Positions 1 through 8,608 of a stretch of 64,000 nt of DNA are shown piece after piece. Within the stretch, counting starts at the first letter, position 1. Every line of letters begins with the position of its first letter. The translations under genes and the position numbers were made by a program. The notes under the pieces were generated by a model. The model saw only the letters and a program-made list of their open reading frames with translations. It was not told the DNA's origin and searched no databases. The DNA is from Nitrospirota bacterium (GTDB lineage Bacteria > Nitrospirota > Thermodesulfovibrionia > Thermodesulfovibrionales > Magnetobacteriaceae): contig JADFXG010000006.1 in assembly GCA_015233895.1 (NCBI GenBank), positions 62,001 to 126,000 of the forward strand. Direction: 5' to 3'.

Positions 1-515
1 AACGAGATGAGCATATTCCACGATTAAGGCCTTTTTACAGAAAGCCGTTAAAAAGCATTTTTAAGGGTGAGGTACTGAAAGCTTTTATAGGAGGAGCTAA
101 TCTTGTTGAAACTCTTGACCCTAAGGATTCATCAGCTGTGTTAATAAAACTTAACAATCTGCTTAAAAATTATGCTAAAGGTACAATTGAAAAACTCACT
201 GCTGATGCCGATAGTACAGTTGACTTCAGAGTAACTCCAGTAAACGGCGGTAAGTCTTTTGCTTTTGATGGTTTGAGTTCAGGGCAAAAGGAAATCATAT
301 CCACGTTGTTTTTAATTTGGCATTATACACAGAATTCATCGGCTGTTGTTTTGATAGACGAACCTGAATTACACCTTAATCACGAGTGGCATAGAAATTT
401 TATAGGACAACTAAATATCATGGCTCCAAATAACCAATATATTATAGCAACTCATTCTGAGGATATTGCTGACTCGGTAGATAAGAACAGACGGATAATA
501 CTGCGACACAGCTAA
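1..515 (+). CDS. ABC/AAA_15-type ATPase, C-terminal part (PARIS AriA-like), truncated by window
   Basis: The reading frame is open from base 3 with no stop, so the gene enters from the left edge; only about the last 171 residues are visible. The end of an ABC-type ATPase head can be read: a signature-like LSSGQKE, a Walker B VVLIDEPELHL and a switch histidine in IIATHSEDI. The pattern fits AAA_15/OLD-like ATPases used in defence. The next gene is a DUF4435 protein in the same frame; that pairing is the composition of PARIS (AriA ATPase plus AriB), where the ATPase senses a phage trigger and controls the toxin. The ATPase call is firm. The PARIS assignment is inferred, because the Walker A region lies outside the window. 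Confidence 0.75.
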   Translation, partial: RDEHIPRLRPFYRKPLKSIFKGEVLKAFIGGANLVETLDPKDSSAVLIKLNNLLKNYAKGTIEKLTADADSTVDFRVTPVNGGKSFAFDGLSSGQKEIISTLFLIWHYTQNSSAVVLIDEPELHLNHEWHRNFIGQLNIMAPNNQYIIATHSEDIADSVDKNRRIILRHS

Positions 516-524
516 ACTGATTAG

Positions 525-1400
525 ATGGTTACAGTAGAAAAAAATGTAAGCGCCGAGGCATTCAAACAAAAAGGGGAACATACTCTTTTTGTAGAGGGCG
601 AAGAGAATTCCATTGATCCACAGGTGATTTCCAAGTTATTACATGATATAGTCAGAGTAAAACCATTAGGGGCTTCTCCTTATATAAAAAGTGTGGCAGA
701 CGCCATGTATAAACATCATCCCAAGTACTACTTCTTAATTGACAGAGACCATTATGATGACGCTTTTATTGAAGAGCGCTGGAGTAATTTCCCTGACCCC
801 AACTTTTCAAATTTACTTGTATGGCCCCGACGAGAAATCGAAAACTACTTTATAATCCCTGATTATATAAAACAGTCTGAATATTTGAGCGTATCGTTTG
901 ACGAACTGGAAAATTGTATTATAAAACTTTGCAATGAGAGGATTTTCATAGACTCTGCAAATTTAGTTATTTTAGATATAAGAGAGAACTTTAAACAAAC
1001 AGAGATTAAACTGTTTGAAAAAAAAGATGATTTTAAGACTAATGACGATGCAATAGAAAAACTATCTGGATTGAATAGTTTTAATAAATTTAAAGATAAG
1101 ATTTCTGAAAAAACATCAGAAAATTATCTTAAAAATAAATATGAAGAATTTTACAATCTTATTACAGGTGGAGACGGTAAATTAGAATTTAATACGGGGA
1201 AATGGCTTGAGCTGATAAAGGGAAAAGAAGTTTTGCCATCTGTTAGAACTACGTGTTTTAATGGAAAAGCTATTAAAGAAATTCCTCAAAAAGAAAGACT
1301 GAAAACTGTTACTAAAGATCTTGTAACGAAGCCAATAAAAGACCAGCCTCATGATTTCCAAAGACTTTATGAATTAATCTCAAAACAAATAGATAGATAG
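525..1400 (+). CDS. DUF4435 / TOPRIM-like protein, PARIS AriB-like effector candidate
   Basis: A 291-residue protein with a TOPRIM-like layout: an acidic strand end in LFVEGEEN near residues 21-28, a downstream LIDRDH acidic motif near residue 72, and WPRREIENY after it, as in DUF4435 proteins. In PARIS the AriB member of this family is the toxic nuclease, released by the ATPase partner and reported to cut host tRNA. The start is ATG 525, 9 bases after the stop of the ATPase gene and directly after a second in-frame TAG, so both genes share one frame. No good ribosome site precedes it, which suggests translational coupling. DNA here is AT-rich compared with the housekeeping genes. Another DUF4435-type defence module is possible. 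Confidence 0.65.
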   Translation: MVTVEKNVSAEAFKQKGEHTLFVEGEENSIDPQVISKLLHDIVRVKPLGASPYIKSVADAMYKHHPKYYFLIDRDHYDDAFIEERWSNFPDPNFSNLLVWPRREIENYFIIPDYIKQSEYLSVSFDELENCIIKLCNERIFIDSANLVILDIRENFKQTEIKLFEKKDDFKTNDDAIEKLSGLNSFNKFKDKISEKTSENYLKNKYEEFYNLITGGDGKLEFNTGKWLELIKGKEVLPSVRTTCFNGKAIKEIPQKERLKTVTKDLVTKPIKDQPHDFQRLYELISKQIDR

Positions 1401-1435
1401 ATAAACTTCACTTAGTTCTCTATTAAAAAAGAATC

Positions 1436-1463
1436 TTTACAAGCACCTGTTATATATTATAGA
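1436..1463 (+). promoter_or_regulatory. Possible sigma-70 promoter of tpx
   Basis: TTTACA at 1436-1441 and TATAGA at 1458-1463 are 16 bases apart, upstream of tpx and just after the DUF4435 gene. Both boxes depart from consensus, so this is a suggestion only. Confidence 0.3.
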
Positions 1464-1506
1464 ATTTTAAGAGGGTTCCAATAAAAAAAAATGGCAGGAG
1501 GTTTAT

Positions 1507-2010
1507 ATGGACAGGACTGGAGTTATAACATTTCAGGGAGGCGGCTTAACACTTACCGGAAACGAAGTAAAGGTTGGTGACAAGGCGCCTGACTTCACAC
1601 TTACAGACAACGCCCTAGGAGCAGTTACCCTTAAGGATTTTGCCGGGAAAACAAAAATAATCAGCGTAACCCCGTCTCTTGATACTCCTGTGTGCGACGC
1701 CCAGCTGAGGAAATTTAACGAGGAGGAGGCAAAGTCAGGCTCTGATGTTGTTGTGCTAAACGTAAGCATGGACCTACCATTTGCAAATGCAAGGTTTTGT
1801 GCCACTGCCGGCATTAACGCCGCTAAAACCCTTTCTGATTACAAGGACGCATCGTTTGGCTTAAATTACGGTGTTTTGATTAAGGAACTAAGGCTCCTTA
1901 CACGCGCTATTTTTGTTGTTGATAAGAACGATGTTATTAAATACATAGAAATTGTACCGGAGATTACCAATCCGCCGGATTACGGTAAAGCATTAGCCGC
2001 TGCTAAATAA
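1507..2010 (+). CDS. tpx: Thiol peroxidase Tpx (atypical 2-Cys peroxiredoxin)
   Basis: A 167-residue protein of normal Tpx length. It reduces hydrogen peroxide and organic peroxides using thioredoxin. The peroxidatic cysteine is Cys63 in the TPSLDTPVCD motif and the resolving cysteine is Cys98 in ARFCATAGI, the spacing typical of Tpx. A strong ribosome site, AGGAGG at 1496-1501, fixes the ATG at 1507. The gene stands alone: the DUF4435 gene upstream is followed by about 100 bases with its own possible promoter, and the next gene is convergent. The enzyme is expected to be soluble. Confidence 0.95.
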   Translation: MDRTGVITFQGGGLTLTGNEVKVGDKAPDFTLTDNALGAVTLKDFAGKTKIISVTPSLDTPVCDAQLRKFNEEEAKSGSDVVVLNVSMDLPFANARFCATAGINAAKTLSDYKDASFGLNYGVLIKELRLLTRAIFVVDKNDVIKYIEIVPEITNPPDYGKALAAAK

Positions 2011-2028
2011 CATCCATCAGAGAAGACA

Positions 2029-2044
2029 GCTGCCATAGGGCAGC
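2029..2044 (+). terminator. Possible hairpin terminator after tpx
   Basis: GCTGCC at 2029-2034 pairs with GGCAGC at 2039-2044 around a 4-base loop, 19 bases after the tpx stop. The following tract is only mildly T-rich, so termination efficiency is uncertain. Confidence 0.35.
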
Positions 2045-2054
2045 CGCCTTTGCA

Positions 2055-2387
2055 TTAACCGCTTTTTTTGTTAATGATTCCATCAATTGAGTGCAGAAAG
2101 GCAAGGATGGGGTTTCTGAAAATCATTCGGGGGCCTGAAAAGCGCATAACGGCCTTGATCTTCTCCCTCATATCGGGCTTATAACAGTGTATTGTGCAGT
2201 GGCTGCAGTTTGGTTTACTGTCCTGGAATTTACACCTGTCAAGGCGTACCTGAGCATAATCGTGGAGTGACTGGCAGTCGGGGCATAGTGTGTTAGCCGC
2301 AGCCTTGTGATTTTTCCTGCAATAAAGTGAAATCATCTTTCCAACAGTTTTTTTTTCAAGTTCAATTCTTTTTATTTTAAAAGCCAT
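2055..2387 (-). CDS. ygbA: YgbA-type protein (nitrous oxide-stimulated promoter family)
   Basis: A 110-residue cysteine-rich protein. It matches my recollection of the YgbA family (PF11756): an N-terminal basic helix, then YCRKNH, LCPDC, CKFQDSKPNCSHC and HCYKP, and a C-terminal FSGPRMIFRNP segment. The clustered cysteines suggest metal binding. In enterobacteria ygbA is induced by nitric oxide under NsrR control and is linked to recovery from nitrosative stress; the biochemical role is not settled. AAGGGG just upstream of ATG 2387 is a suitable ribosome site. No NsrR-like palindrome was seen in the short upstream gap. It converges with tpx, another stress gene, but is not in its operon. Confidence 0.8.
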   Translation of the reverse strand: MAFKIKRIELEKKTVGKMISLYCRKNHKAAANTLCPDCQSLHDYAQVRLDRCKFQDSKPNCSHCTIHCYKPDMREKIKAVMRFSGPRMIFRNPILAFLHSIDGIINKKSG

Positions 2388-2472
2388 GCTGCTTACCCCT
2401 TGCTGATTTATTTTATGCTCTTGTTTTACAATAAGATATTATTATTTTAATTAATATGACAGAAATCAGCAA

Positions 2473-3615
2473 ATGCAGTCTAACACGGCTATGAAATTAT
2501 TCGTCGTAATTTTTGTGGCGCTCTACAGCACAATCCACTACTACGTCTATAGCCGTATAACAAACGCTTTCCCGCTGCCGGTTCATCTGAGGGTTGCCAT
2601 TGTTGTTTTTATGGCGCTGATGGTCTTTACCCCTATGCTTATAAGGCTTGCAGAACGCCACGATTATGAAAATGCCGCCTCACTTAGCGCAAACGTGGGT
2701 TATACATGGATGGGGCTTATCGTTATTTTTCTTCCTGTCTCATTTTCTCTTGAAATTATACGGGTAATATCACAGTCTGATTTCTTCTCAAAAATGATAC
2801 AGCTAAAAATCACCAGCCGGACAGTTTTCTTACTGACTCTCTTAATAACACTCTCAGCTTACATCTACGCCTTTATTGACGCACGAGTAATACGTACAGT
2901 GCATCTTACAATAAAGACTCCAAAAATTCCCAAAGGAGCCGGTAAAATTAAAATAGCCCAAATATCAGACGTCCACATCGGAGTTCTTGTCAGAGAAAGC
3001 AGAATCAAGCCAATAATTTCCATTCTTAAGAGGGAAAAACCAGATATAATACTGTCAACCGGAGACTTTGTGGACGGACAACTTGATCATTTAGACGGGC
3101 TGTCAAACCTGTTTTTGGAGCTAAATCCTCCCTCCGGTAAATATGCAGTAATTGGAAACCATGAACTGTACGCAGGGCTTCAGGACTCTCTGGAGTTCAC
3201 CAAAAAATCGGGATTTACAATACTTAGAAATGAGGCGGTTACTGTTGGATTTCTGAACATTGCCGGAGTGGATGACAAAGATATCAGCAGATTTAACATT
3301 GCTGAAACAAAAACTGAAACAGACCTGCTGTCAGCCCTGCCAAAAGATAAATTTACAATTTTATTAAAGCACAGGCCGATTATAAGTCCTGACTCTGTAG
3401 GACTTTTTGACCTTCAACTTTCAGGGCACACACATGGCGGACAGATTTTCCCATACAATGTTTTTCCACTGTTGGTATTTAAGATAAACACCGGCTATAC
3501 CAAACTCACAAACGGCTCATCCATATACTTAAACCGCGGAGCCGGCACATGGGGCCCTCCCATACGACTCTTTGAGCCGCCCGAGGTAACAATCATAGAG
3601 ATTGATACCGAGTAG
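2473..3615 (+). CDS. Membrane-anchored calcineurin-like metallophosphoesterase (YaeI/YkuE type)
   Basis: The first 140 residues carry about four hydrophobic segments. A catalytic domain follows with the full metallophosphoesterase motif set: QISDVHIG, STGDFVDG, GNHE, KHRP and SGHTHGGQ, with the conserved Asp, His and Asn ligands of a two-metal centre. Relatives (YkuE, YaeI, LpxH-like) hydrolyse phosphodiesters at the membrane, some acting on UDP-linked lipids or lipid A precursors; the substrate here cannot be named. The start is uncertain: ATG 2473 lacks a clear ribosome site and ATG 2491 is also possible. It converges with pstS across a strong inverted repeat. Confidence 0.85.
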   Translation: MQSNTAMKLFVVIFVALYSTIHYYVYSRITNAFPLPVHLRVAIVVFMALMVFTPMLIRLAERHDYENAASLSANVGYTWMGLIVIFLPVSFSLEIIRVISQSDFFSKMIQLKITSRTVFLLTLLITLSAYIYAFIDARVIRTVHLTIKTPKIPKGAGKIKIAQISDVHIGVLVRESRIKPIISILKREKPDIILSTGDFVDGQLDHLDGLSNLFLELNPPSGKYAVIGNHELYAGLQDSLEFTKKSGFTILRNEAVTVGFLNIAGVDDKDISRFNIAETKTETDLLSALPKDKFTILLKHRPIISPDSVGLFDLQLSGHTHGGQIFPYNVFPLLVFKINTGYTKLTNGSSIYLNRGAGTWGPPIRLFEPPEVTIIEIDTE

Positions 3616-3696
3616 CGCTCAAAAAAGTAGTATTTTTTAAGTTTTCTCTAATATCAAAAAATCATGAATATATGAGGAATCATAAAAAAGATTTTA

Positions 3697-3759
3697 TCCG
3701 CAGATGACGCAGATTCTCGCAGATTTTTTTCATCTGCGTCCATCTGCGTCATCTGCGGA
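3697..3759. repeat. Long perfect inverted repeat between convergent genes
   Basis: An 18-base arm at 3697-3714 (TCCGCAGATGACGCAGAT) is exactly complementary to 3742-3759, with a related partial copy of the same words in the 27-base loop. It lies between the ends of the phosphoesterase and pstS genes, so it could act as a two-way terminator. Its wording resembles the dispersed CAGAT/ATCTG repeat near 59.6 kb, so it is probably also a member of a genomic repeat family. Confidence 0.8.
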
Positions 3760-3780
3760 CTAATCCTTAATTTCTGGAAG

Positions 3781-4791
3781 CTACTTGGAAATAGATTCTT
3801 TCTGGAGAAGATCCTCTATCTTTACGCCAATCTGAGAGCCGTGAGCGCCAAAGACTGAGCCCTCCATTCTTTTTGTAAATCTGTTAAGCCCTAAAGGATA
3901 GGCTGTTGCAGGAAGGGAAATATAGCCAACCTCTTTCACAATGTTTGGAGCACTTTTTAAATAAAACTCCACAAATTTCTGAACCTCTGGTTTCGCAGCC
4001 GATTGAACGCTCACATAGATGAAAATTGGCCTTGAAAGCGGCTGGTAAACTCCCTTAAGTACATTATCATATGTTGGAAGCACAGCGTCCTTGCCTCCTT
4101 TCTTATCATTGATGACAGGGACTAATTTTAACTTATCCTTGTTATTTTCGTAGTATGCAACGCCAAAAAAGCCAAGAGCATTAACATCGGATGATATCCC
4201 CTGTACTAACACATTTGGGTCAGCACTTGATGTGTAATCCCCCCTGCTTGAGTGTTCCTTACCGACCGTAGCTTCAGTAAAATAATCGTAAGTGCCTGAG
4301 TCAACACCAAGGCCAAACAGATGAATTTCCTTATCCGGCCAGCTAGCTCTAACCTGATTCCATTTGGAAATTTTAGCTTGTGCCTCTGGTTCCCAAATTT
4401 TCTTAAGCTCACTTACAGTAATATCCTTTACCCACGTGTTTTTTGGGTTTACAACAACTGCTATTCCGTCATATGCCACTGGAATTTCTATGTATTTTAT
4501 CTTGTTGGATTTGCAAAGCTCAGCCTCTGTCTCTTTTATTGGTCTAGAAGCGTCACTTATATCTGTCTCTCCTCTGCAGAACTTTTTAAAACCGCCCCCA
4601 GTGCCGGATAATCCAACAGTAACTCTAATTTTACCCTTTTCAGCTTTTTGAAATTCCTCTGCCATTGCAGATGATATTGGAAACACAGTTGACGAACCGT
4701 CTGCCTTAACAATTGCAGTTTCCCCATAAACCGTGCCTGTTAGACCTGCTAAAAAAAGGAAGATCAAAAAACTTGCTAATTTCGTCCTCAT
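3781..4791 (-). CDS. pstS: Phosphate ABC transporter substrate-binding protein PstS
   Basis: A 336-residue periplasmic protein with a signal peptide ending near residue 23. Phosphate-binding motifs of the PstS family are present: [10 protein letters not shown] near the start of the mature protein, GLSGTGGGF, the [10 protein letters not shown] loop and later VDSGTYDYF. It captures phosphate for the PstCAB transporter. TCTCCT at 4801-4806 (AGGAGA on the coding strand) supports the start at 4791. No pstC, pstA or pstB is adjacent, so this is an orphan copy. The promoter region carries three 11-base-spaced repeats typical of a Pho box, so phosphate starvation control through a PhoB-like regulator is likely. 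Confidence 0.95.
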   Translation of the reverse strand: MRTKLASFLIFLFLAGLTGTVYGETAIVKADGSSTVFPISSAMAEEFQKAEKGKIRVTVGLSGTGGGFKKFCRGETDISDASRPIKETEAELCKSNKIKYIEIPVAYDGIAVVVNPKNTWVKDITVSELKKIWEPEAQAKISKWNQVRASWPDKEIHLFGLGVDSGTYDYFTEATVGKEHSSRGDYTSSADPNVLVQGISSDVNALGFFGVAYYENNKDKLKLVPVINDKKGGKDAVLPTYDNVLKGVYQPLSRPIFIYVSVQSAAKPEVQKFVEFYLKSAPNIVKEVGYISLPATAYPLGLNRFTKRMEGSVFGAHGSQIGVKIEDLLQKESISK

Positions 4792-4890
4792 AAGTCATAT
4801 TCTCCTTTTTGTTTTGGTTTTACCATTAAAATGGTTTTTTGAGTCGTATTTCACATGCCATAACACTGATAATACCTATGTAAGTAAAAT

Positions 4891-4940
4891 ATCATAACAC
4901 TTCAATTGTTACAACAGAGTTACATTTATGTTACATTTAG
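4891..4940 (-). promoter_or_regulatory. Pho-box-type promoter of pstS
   Basis: On the plus strand GTTACA begins at 4908, 4919 and 4930, exactly 11 bases apart; on the coding strand these are three TGTAAC repeats. Eleven-base direct repeats are the hallmark of PhoB/PhoP operators. A TATGAT -10 candidate (4896-4891) lies 11 bases after the last repeat, the usual position when a Pho box replaces the -35. The site is about 100 bases before the pstS start. Confidence 0.75.
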
Positions 4941-4989
4941 ATTAATAAATTAAGACTGTCATATACCCCATGAGAAAACCTAAACTACG

Positions 4990-6867
4990 TTAGTCGAATT
5001 TAAACCTCTCCCCGATAAACAGCGCTGTAGCAGCGTCAACGACATCGGGGTCAAAAAGAATACCCCTTGCTTTTTGTATCTCCTCGATAGCTTTTTCAAT
5101 TCCAAGTCCGGCTCTGTAAGGTCTGTGGAATGTTATTGCCTCAATTACGTCTGAAACGCATATTATCCTTGCTTCAAGCAATATACCTGTGCCCTTAAGC
5201 CCAATAGGATAGCCGCTGCCATCCCATTTCTCATGGTGCTGAAGCACAATCTGCGCCACAGGCCACGGGAATTCTATGGTTTTTAAAATATCAAAACCAA
5301 CCTCAGAGTGCATTTTTATCAGTTCGAATTCTATATCGCTAAGTTTCCCCGGTTTACTCAGTATCTCTGCAGGTACATAGATTTTTCCGATGTCATGAAT
5401 GGTGCCGGCCATTCGTATGGCATCTATCGTATCCTCATCGAGTTTCATCTCAGTGGCTATTGCCCGCGCAAGATTAGCCACGCGCCGCTGATGTCCTGCG
5501 GTATAGGGGTCCCTGACCTCTACAGTCATAGCTATTGTCTGGATTATGCCGCCTATTACTTTTCTTAACTTCTCAACACTCTGCTGAAGCTCTGCCTCTG
5601 CGCATTTTCTCCTGCTTATGTCCCTTATTATTCCTGTAAAAAAAGTTTCTCTTTGATTTTTCCAGGAAGCTAAAGACAACTCAACTGGGAATTCACCCCC
5701 TTCTCTGTTTTGGGCCACAAGCTCAAAGGTCTTGCCTATAGCCTCAGAATCCCCGGTAGATAGCACTCGTTTAATGCCCTCTTCGTGTTTGTGTATTAAC
5801 CGCTCCGGAATTATAAAATTAAGAGGAATTCCTACAACCTCATCAGTACTGTAACCAAATGTTCTTACTGCGCCGTCATTCCAAAACAATACAATGCCAT
5901 CAGCGTTAATTGTAATTATGGCATCCTGAGTTGATTGAACTATAGAGCGGAGGAACTCCTTCTGATCTCTTAAAACCTCCTCTGCTCTTTTTCGCTCTAT
6001 AACGTTAGCAATTGTGTTAGCCACCGTTGCCAGAAACTCCTCCTCATCCGTGTCCCTCTTGTGATTGTGTCCGATAAACAGGTTCAAAACTCCAAGCAGC
6101 TTCTGTCCAGAAATGATCGGTACACAGTAGTGGCCGTGCGCAGGCATAGAGTCATAACGTATGTCATGACGGTCGTCTATATCCGGGGCATATACTGCCT
6201 CCCTGCTTTGGGCTACCTTACCACAGATACACCTGCCATAAGGCACTTCATTACAAAGGGTCGTAATCGGCTCGGTTAATCCCCTTTGTGCTTTCATCTT
6301 AAGTTTCTTTTTTTCCTCATCGGCTAAAAACACACAACCTTTTGATTCAAGAGCCAGTCTTGGAATTGTAAATATAAAATCAAGGATACGTTCAAGTTGT
6401 TCTTTTAATTCTATAGGTTCGAGTGAGATTTGAAGTATTAAGTCAACCACTGACTGCATCTGAGAGTTTAAGACTATCTTTTGCTCTGTCTCAAGTTTGG
6501 ATGTAATATCCTCAATGGCCTCAAGATATTGAGTTACCTCTCCCCTGGAATTAAATTTAGGAGTGAGTGTTATTTTTATATGTTTTTCGCCAAATGATCT
6601 TTCTACAACAGCAGGATTTTTAGTTAAGAGACACTGCTGTTTTCTGCAAAAGCTGCACATTTCAGACCCTTTGTCCTGGCTATCTGCCTTTTCGGCTATT
6701 ATCTCATAACAAGGTCTTCCTGTTAGCTCATCATTTGACTTACCGGTTAGTTTTTCTATGAAGCCGTTAACTTTCAGGACTTTCATATCAGCCCCAATAT
6801 AAACAACGCCTATGGGGACAGTGTTAAAAAGCATTTGTAAATCAACTGGAATATTTTTATCAGTCAC
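4990..6867 (-). CDS. PAS-GAF-PAS-HD-GYP protein, probable c-di-GMP phosphodiesterase
   Basis: A 625-residue soluble signalling protein. PAS 1 spans about 8-125 and carries Cys53, Cys71, Cys74 and Cys79, a cluster that could hold a metal or act in redox sensing. GAF is about 140-295, PAS 2 about 303-425 and HD-GYP about 435-625. The catalytic HD pair is His491-Asp492 (HDIGK) and the GYP signature HHEKWDGSGYP is at 544-554, both intact, so c-di-GMP hydrolysis is expected. No transmembrane segment is visible, so it senses cytoplasmic signals. It lies directly upstream of pstS in the same direction, and its own promoter region holds a two-repeat Pho-like box. Confidence 0.92.
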   Translation of the reverse strand: MTDKNIPVDLQMLFNTVPIGVVYIGADMKVLKVNGFIEKLTGKSNDELTGRPCYEIIAEKADSQDKGSEMCSFCRKQQCLLTKNPAVVERSFGEKHIKITLTPKFNSRGEVTQYLEAIEDITSKLETEQKIVLNSQMQSVVDLILQISLEPIELKEQLERILDFIFTIPRLALESKGCVFLADEEKKKLKMKAQRGLTEPITTLCNEVPYGRCICGKVAQSREAVYAPDIDDRHDIRYDSMPAHGHYCVPIISGQKLLGVLNLFIGHNHKRDTDEEEFLATVANTIANVIERKRAEEVLRDQKEFLRSIVQSTQDAIITINADGIVLFWNDGAVRTFGYSTDEVVGIPLNFIIPERLIHKHEEGIKRVLSTGDSEAIGKTFELVAQNREGGEFPVELSLASWKNQRETFFTGIIRDISRRKCAEAELQQSVEKLRKVIGGIIQTIAMTVEVRDPYTAGHQRRVANLARAIATEMKLDEDTIDAIRMAGTIHDIGKIYVPAEILSKPGKLSDIEFELIKMHSEVGFDILKTIEFPWPVAQIVLQHHEKWDGSGYPIGLKGTGILLEARIICVSDVIEAITFHRPYRAGLGIEKAIEEIQKARGILFDPDVVDAATALFIGERFKFD

Positions 6868-6940
6868 AGAACACCACTTTTGAGGGTGAGCAGAGGCTTA
6901 AACTATAGCCTTTGTATGATAGACAGGGTATTTCCATTTT

Positions 6941-6957
6941 GTTACATTTATGTTAAC
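6941..6957 (-). promoter_or_regulatory. Weak two-repeat Pho-like box upstream of the HD-GYP gene
   Basis: GTTACA at 6941 and GTTAAC at 6952 are 11 bases apart on the plus strand, about 80 bases before the HD-GYP start. A third GTTAC at 6966 is off phase (14 bases). It closely resembles two repeats of the pstS box, but no convincing -10 follows at the right distance. Confidence 0.4.
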
Positions 6958-7119
6958 AAAACACTGTTACTTCTGACAAGAATTAATTAGAAACAATCAT
7001 TGACAACATCAGATTAAAAGTGTTAGTTTGTATTGTGTGTTGTAAGAGTTGTATGACAGGTAGAGTGATGTGTGCGCAAACTGTGAGGGTATTGCGGACA
7101 AGCCGGGGGGGCCTAAGAT

Positions 7120-7929
7120 ATGTCAGATGATAAGCAGGTATTTGGGGAGCCGGTAATAACCGGAGACAATGGTGGTAGCGGAAATGGCAGTAATATGGCC
7201 ATTACTATAGAAAAAGTTGAAAATATAGAAGTAAAAGGAAAGCCAAAAGTTATTGTGGTGCGAAATATCGTCGAGAAGCCCAAAACTATTAGAAAACTGA
7301 ATTGCTGGGAATTTCATAATTGCGGGAGAGAACCTGGTGGTAAGCATGTGGAGAGGTTTGGGCTGTGTCCGGTAGCAACGGCAACATCTTTTAACGGACT
7401 TCATGGGGGAATAAATGCAGGCAGGGCGTGCTGGGCAATTTTACCTTCTATTGGAAAAAAGAAAGAATCTTATGCCGCTAAGATACGAAGATGCACAGAA
7501 TGTGAGTTCCATCAGCTTGTTATCAAAGAAGAGGAAAAGTACCAGAGTGGAGTAAAACATTTTAAAAAACATAAAAAAGAAACAAAGGCAAAGACATTTA
7601 AAGAACCTGGATTTATTAAGCACATATATGAAAAGAGCAAACACACAGCCTTTGAGGATGATACCGAAATAGAGTCAATTATTATCTCATTGTTGATAGG
7701 CTGGGTAAGTCTGTGTCCATCGGTTAGTATGCTTGAGGGTAGTAAGAGGCTGTGTAAAGAGGACCTGGTTGATGAACTAATGATTATTGACGCCATAGCC
7801 GACCACCCCAGAAGCAGAGCGGCAACAGTTGTTGCTAAAACCATGTTTAAAGCACTGAGAAGACAGATTGGTGGCTATTTTGATCCGCTTATAGATAAAG
7901 TAAAACCCAAAGGCGATAAGAAAAGTTAG
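7120..7929 (+). CDS. Two-CW domain protein, function unknown
   Basis: A 269-residue protein. Residues about 65-130 match the two-CW motif pattern: NCWEFHNCGREPGG, GLCPVAT, GGINAGRACW and a final CTECEF pair. These conserved Cys-Trp elements look like a metal- or redox-binding domain, common in deltaproteobacteria and Nitrospirota and often attached to signalling modules. The N-terminus is Gly/Asn-rich; the middle is very Lys-rich (about 150-175); the C-terminal 90 residues contain a hydrophobic segment (SIIISLLIGWVSL) and no recognised domain. A G-rich stretch precedes ATG 7120. The neighbours on both sides are on the other strand, so it is a single-gene unit. Confidence 0.75.
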   Translation: MSDDKQVFGEPVITGDNGGSGNGSNMAITIEKVENIEVKGKPKVIVVRNIVEKPKTIRKLNCWEFHNCGREPGGKHVERFGLCPVATATSFNGLHGGINAGRACWAILPSIGKKKESYAAKIRRCTECEFHQLVIKEEEKYQSGVKHFKKHKKETKAKTFKEPGFIKHIYEKSKHTAFEDDTEIESIIISLLIGWVSLCPSVSMLEGSKRLCKEDLVDELMIIDAIADHPRSRAATVVAKTMFKALRRQIGGYFDPLIDKVKPKGDKKS

Positions 7930-8003
7930 CAAATGCGGCACTGATTGGCAGACAAGGTGTGGCTACTACAGGACATGATTGTAGTTGTCATCTTATCTAT
8001 TAA

Positions 8004-8561
8004 TTAGTGAAGTGCGATATAAAGGCTGTACAGACCATAGAGTATAAAAATAAGAGCGGCTATCCATTTAACAATTTTTTCTGGAATGTTTTTACCCATA
8101 ACCACCCCAACTATAATACCAAAGCCATCGGCTACCATCATTCCAACCGTTGTGCCAAGCCAAACGGCCATCAAAGAGTTATACTTTGCGGCTAGAGTTA
8201 CTGCAGCAAGTTGTGTTTTATCACCCATTTCAGCCACAAAAAATGACACTGCAACGGTCCAAAACGGGCTCATCTCAGACTTCTTATCCTCGCATTGCAA
8301 GTCGTCTCCCTTAATAGTCCAAAGTCCAAACATAATAAACGCAACGGCAGCAGCCACATTTATATAAACCATTGGAACTATCCGTGTAACATACGTGCCA
8401 GCCAGGGCAGCTAACAGGTGATTGGCAAGGGTTGCCACAAATACCCCCAACATTACCGTATGCCACTTGTACCTTGCCGCCATACACATGGCCAGAAGCT
8501 GGGTCTTGTCTCCCATCTCGGCAATGAACACTACAAGTACTGATGCTAAAAATGCTGTCAT
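8004..8561 (-). CDS. GDT1/TMEM165 (UPF0016) family manganese exporter
   Basis: A 185-residue inner-membrane protein with six predicted helices in two homologous halves. Each half carries the family signature E-x-G-D-K-(T/S): AEMGDKTQLL near residue 14 and AEMGDKTQLA near residue 110. Bacterial members such as MneA export Mn2+; eukaryotic ones exchange Mn2+ or Ca2+ for protons. The length is typical. The 47 bases to the upstream gene have no room for the yybP-ykoY riboswitch often found before this family, and no clear ribosome site is visible. Confidence 0.92.
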   Translation of the reverse strand: MTAFLASVLVVFIAEMGDKTQLLAMCMAARYKWHTVMLGVFVATLANHLLAALAGTYVTRIVPMVYINVAAAVAFIMFGLWTIKGDDLQCEDKKSEMSPFWTVAVSFFVAEMGDKTQLAAVTLAAKYNSLMAVWLGTTVGMMVADGFGIIVGVVMGKNIPEKIVKWIAALIFILYGLYSLYIALH

Positions 8562-8608
8562 AAGTTTGGTTTTCTCATAGGTTTTGCGATTCTCTCAGCT
8601 TGCCTGTT

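Noticed and set aside
8562-8608. yybP-ykoY manganese riboswitch before the GDT1 gene
   Set aside because: Only 47 bases separate the genes, too short for the element, and no conserved core is visible.
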